Shown piece by piece: positions 62,626-64,000 of a stretch of DNA of 64,000 nucleotides. The notes beneath the pieces were generated by a model. The model saw nothing but the letters and a program-made list of their open reading frames with translations, did not search any database and was not told the DNA's origin. Each line of letters starts with the position of its first letter. Positions within the stretch are counted from its first letter, which is position 1. Source of the DNA: Onchocerca volvulus (lineage: Eukaryota > Nematoda > Chromadorea > Rhabditida > Onchocercidae); the NCBI GenBank assembly GCA_000499405.2, contig HG738138.1:23217097-23281096 (forward strand), read 5' to 3'. The position numbers were made by a program, and so were the translations under genes.

Positions 62626-63228
62626 TTATCGGAATGCAAAACAAGTAATATTCTCTTTGATAACTTCGCAATATTTCCTTGCATGAATGACATAACTGAA
62701 ATCACCCTGCGCGCAAATTACGTCAAATTTGATTCCCTGATAGACGTATTCAGCTGCTTCCGTAATGCTACGTTTCGATTCTGATACATCAGTTGTTATT
62801 GCCTACAAAGAAATTTCATATTTCATACTATTGTTCATTTCAGGATTGTTCCTATTGTTGAGGTTAAGTTCATCATGCGAAGTTGAAAGTTTAAGTGAAA
62901 GGAAGAATAAAAAACAACACATTAGTTTACAATTGTACGTAAAATTTCTAGGCTGAGATTCAAGGTTCTTAATTGTAGCATTGCAGCAACAAGTCAACAC
63001 GTTGCGGATTGAAATTCTCTCAATTTACGATTAGTTACCGTAATATTCTAATAAGTATTCGTACACCGGTACTCAATAAATTTTCTGAAAACCTAAAGTA
63101 CATTTTATAAATTGCTTGATTTTAAATTTTGAAAAATAATTACTCACCCGTAACATAACTTTTCTAAGTCTTCTGCTATTGCATACGGCCGATGGAAATG
63201 CAGCTTTCGCAGGATAATTTCGTCGGAG
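62626..63228 (-). CDS. Two exon-like segments of an unrecognised gene (partial)
   Basis: An exon at 63228-63148 (TTTTAG acceptor, LRRNYPAKAAFPSAV..., GTGAGT donor) joins in phase 0 to an exon at 62802-62626 (TTTGTAG acceptor, AITTDVSESKRSITEAAEYV... to a TAA stop). Both are fully open and have good splice signals, so they could be the 3' end of a gene whose start lies further right or outside the window. No family is recognised. Confidence 0.35.
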
Positions 63229-63573
63229 CTAAAACTTCGGTAGTATTAATTAATTTTTGTTTTTTTAAATTTAAGATTCAAATCAACTTTTAAATTTGAA
63301 ATGAATCTTGAAGTCCAGCTACTAAAGGATAAATTGGTATAATGTCGAAATAAATTAAATTTTTAAAAAGATAGCAAAATTGATTAAAAAGCATTCACAA
63401 CTTGCCATATTTTTGGTCGAATGAATATTCGGTCGTTTCAACACATTATATGATGTCTTTTGTAATTTATCTTTCGGATCTAAAGTTGTTTCTAATCAAA
63501 TAATTTAAATAATTCAGAAAATTTTACTTCGAATCTTATTTCGAATAAGCTTTTGATCCAAATTTCATAAAAT

Positions 63574-63762
63574 TTGAATATAAAACTAGAGCAAATTAAA
63601 ACAAACACTCTGTTTGATCAGGATCTATTAGTTTATCGATTCTCAAAGGAAATACTCTGTACGAATGATCTCCAGCCAGAATATGTGGTTGAAATGATTT
63701 TTGCTTCGTTACAGAAACATCTGCAGGATAATTTTACAGCATTAAAGAAAAAATTGAAATAA
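63574..63762 (+). CDS. Possible terminal exon, unrecognised
   Basis: An open frame ends in TAA at 63762. The part after a GATCAG at about 63621 (DLLVYRFSKEILCTNDLQPE..., ending ALKKKLK) has protein-like composition and could be a last exon on the plus strand. Upstream partners are unclear. The remaining sequence to 64000 shows no gene. Confidence 0.25.
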   Translation: MNIKLEQIKTNTLFDQDLLVYRFSKEILCTNDLQPEYVVEMIFASLQKHLQDNFTALKKKLK

Positions 63763-64000
63763 AAATGGAATAAAACAAGAAAAGCAAAAATTAAAAAGAA
63801 AGAGAGGTAAGTTATCAGAGAAGTCTATTTTTTTTTTTTGGTGACACTACAAGCAAGTTTTGCTTTCTATTATTATAACATATCGAAAGCATGGTACAGT
63901 ACCGTATGTAAGACCCTATAACTGTTGATATACTGTAGTGGACTAATTTTGGTACCAAATGAATTATAATATCGATACAATAGGAAACAGTGAATATGTA

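Noticed and set aside
1..64000. CRISPR arrays, bacterial operons, tRNA or rRNA genes
   Set aside because: No spacer-repeat arrays and no recognisable tRNA or rRNA sequence were seen. The repeats present are tandem or inverted repeats of eukaryotic type. A tRNA scan could still find something missed by eye.

Overview
This window looks like nuclear DNA of a parasitic nematode, most likely a filarial or spirurid (clade III) worm. It is strongly AT-rich, genes have many small exons, introns end in TTTCAG, and TTTCAG also lies just upstream of several start codons, as expected for spliced-leader trans-splicing. It carries a eukaryotic RNA-dependent RNA polymerase (RdRP) of the nematode RNAi type, plus Helitron and BEL/Pao-like remnants. 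Exon structures below were read by eye from splice signals and reading-frame continuity, without transcripts or database searches.

Layout. 1-4.3 kb: a Thr/Ser-rich mucin-like secreted protein (minus) in otherwise empty sequence. 4.35-20.0 kb (minus): a cellular RdRP of about 34 exons with the DLDGDEY catalytic motif. 20.0-23.2 kb (minus): CIAO1, the WD40 subunit of cytosolic Fe-S assembly; its stop codon is only about 10 nt upstream of the apparent RdRP start. 23.7-26.5 kb (plus): a decayed Helitron with helicase remains and two 3'-terminal hairpins. 27.4-34.05 kb (minus): an FRMD8/iTAP-like FERM protein. 34.1-37.5 kb: mostly empty, with some exon-like ORFs and an interrupted ORF. 37.5-46.4 kb (plus): exons of an unrecognised, possibly FLYWCH/MULE-like DNA-binding protein, followed by phosphopantothenoylcysteine decarboxylase (PPCDC, coenzyme A synthesis), perhaps as one fused gene. 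A gag-only BEL/Pao-type LTR element lies antisense in one intron. 47.5-48.8 kb (plus): ChaC gamma-glutamylcyclotransferase (glutathione turnover). 51.9-52.8 kb (minus): a small secreted protein with four cysteines. 54.3-61.5 kb (minus): FAN1, a DNA interstrand-crosslink repair nuclease, in 21 exons with both UBZ and VRR-NUC motifs. 61.9-64 kb: a small unrecognised gene and unresolved exon-like ORFs.

The genes do not form one pathway. The most notable points are the near-abutting CIAO1-RdRP pair, two places where a splice site itself is tandemly duplicated in frame (three acceptors just after the RdRP catalytic exon; two donors in the first exon of the 37.5 kb gene), the possible DNA-binding/PPCDC fusion, and two strong intronic hairpins.
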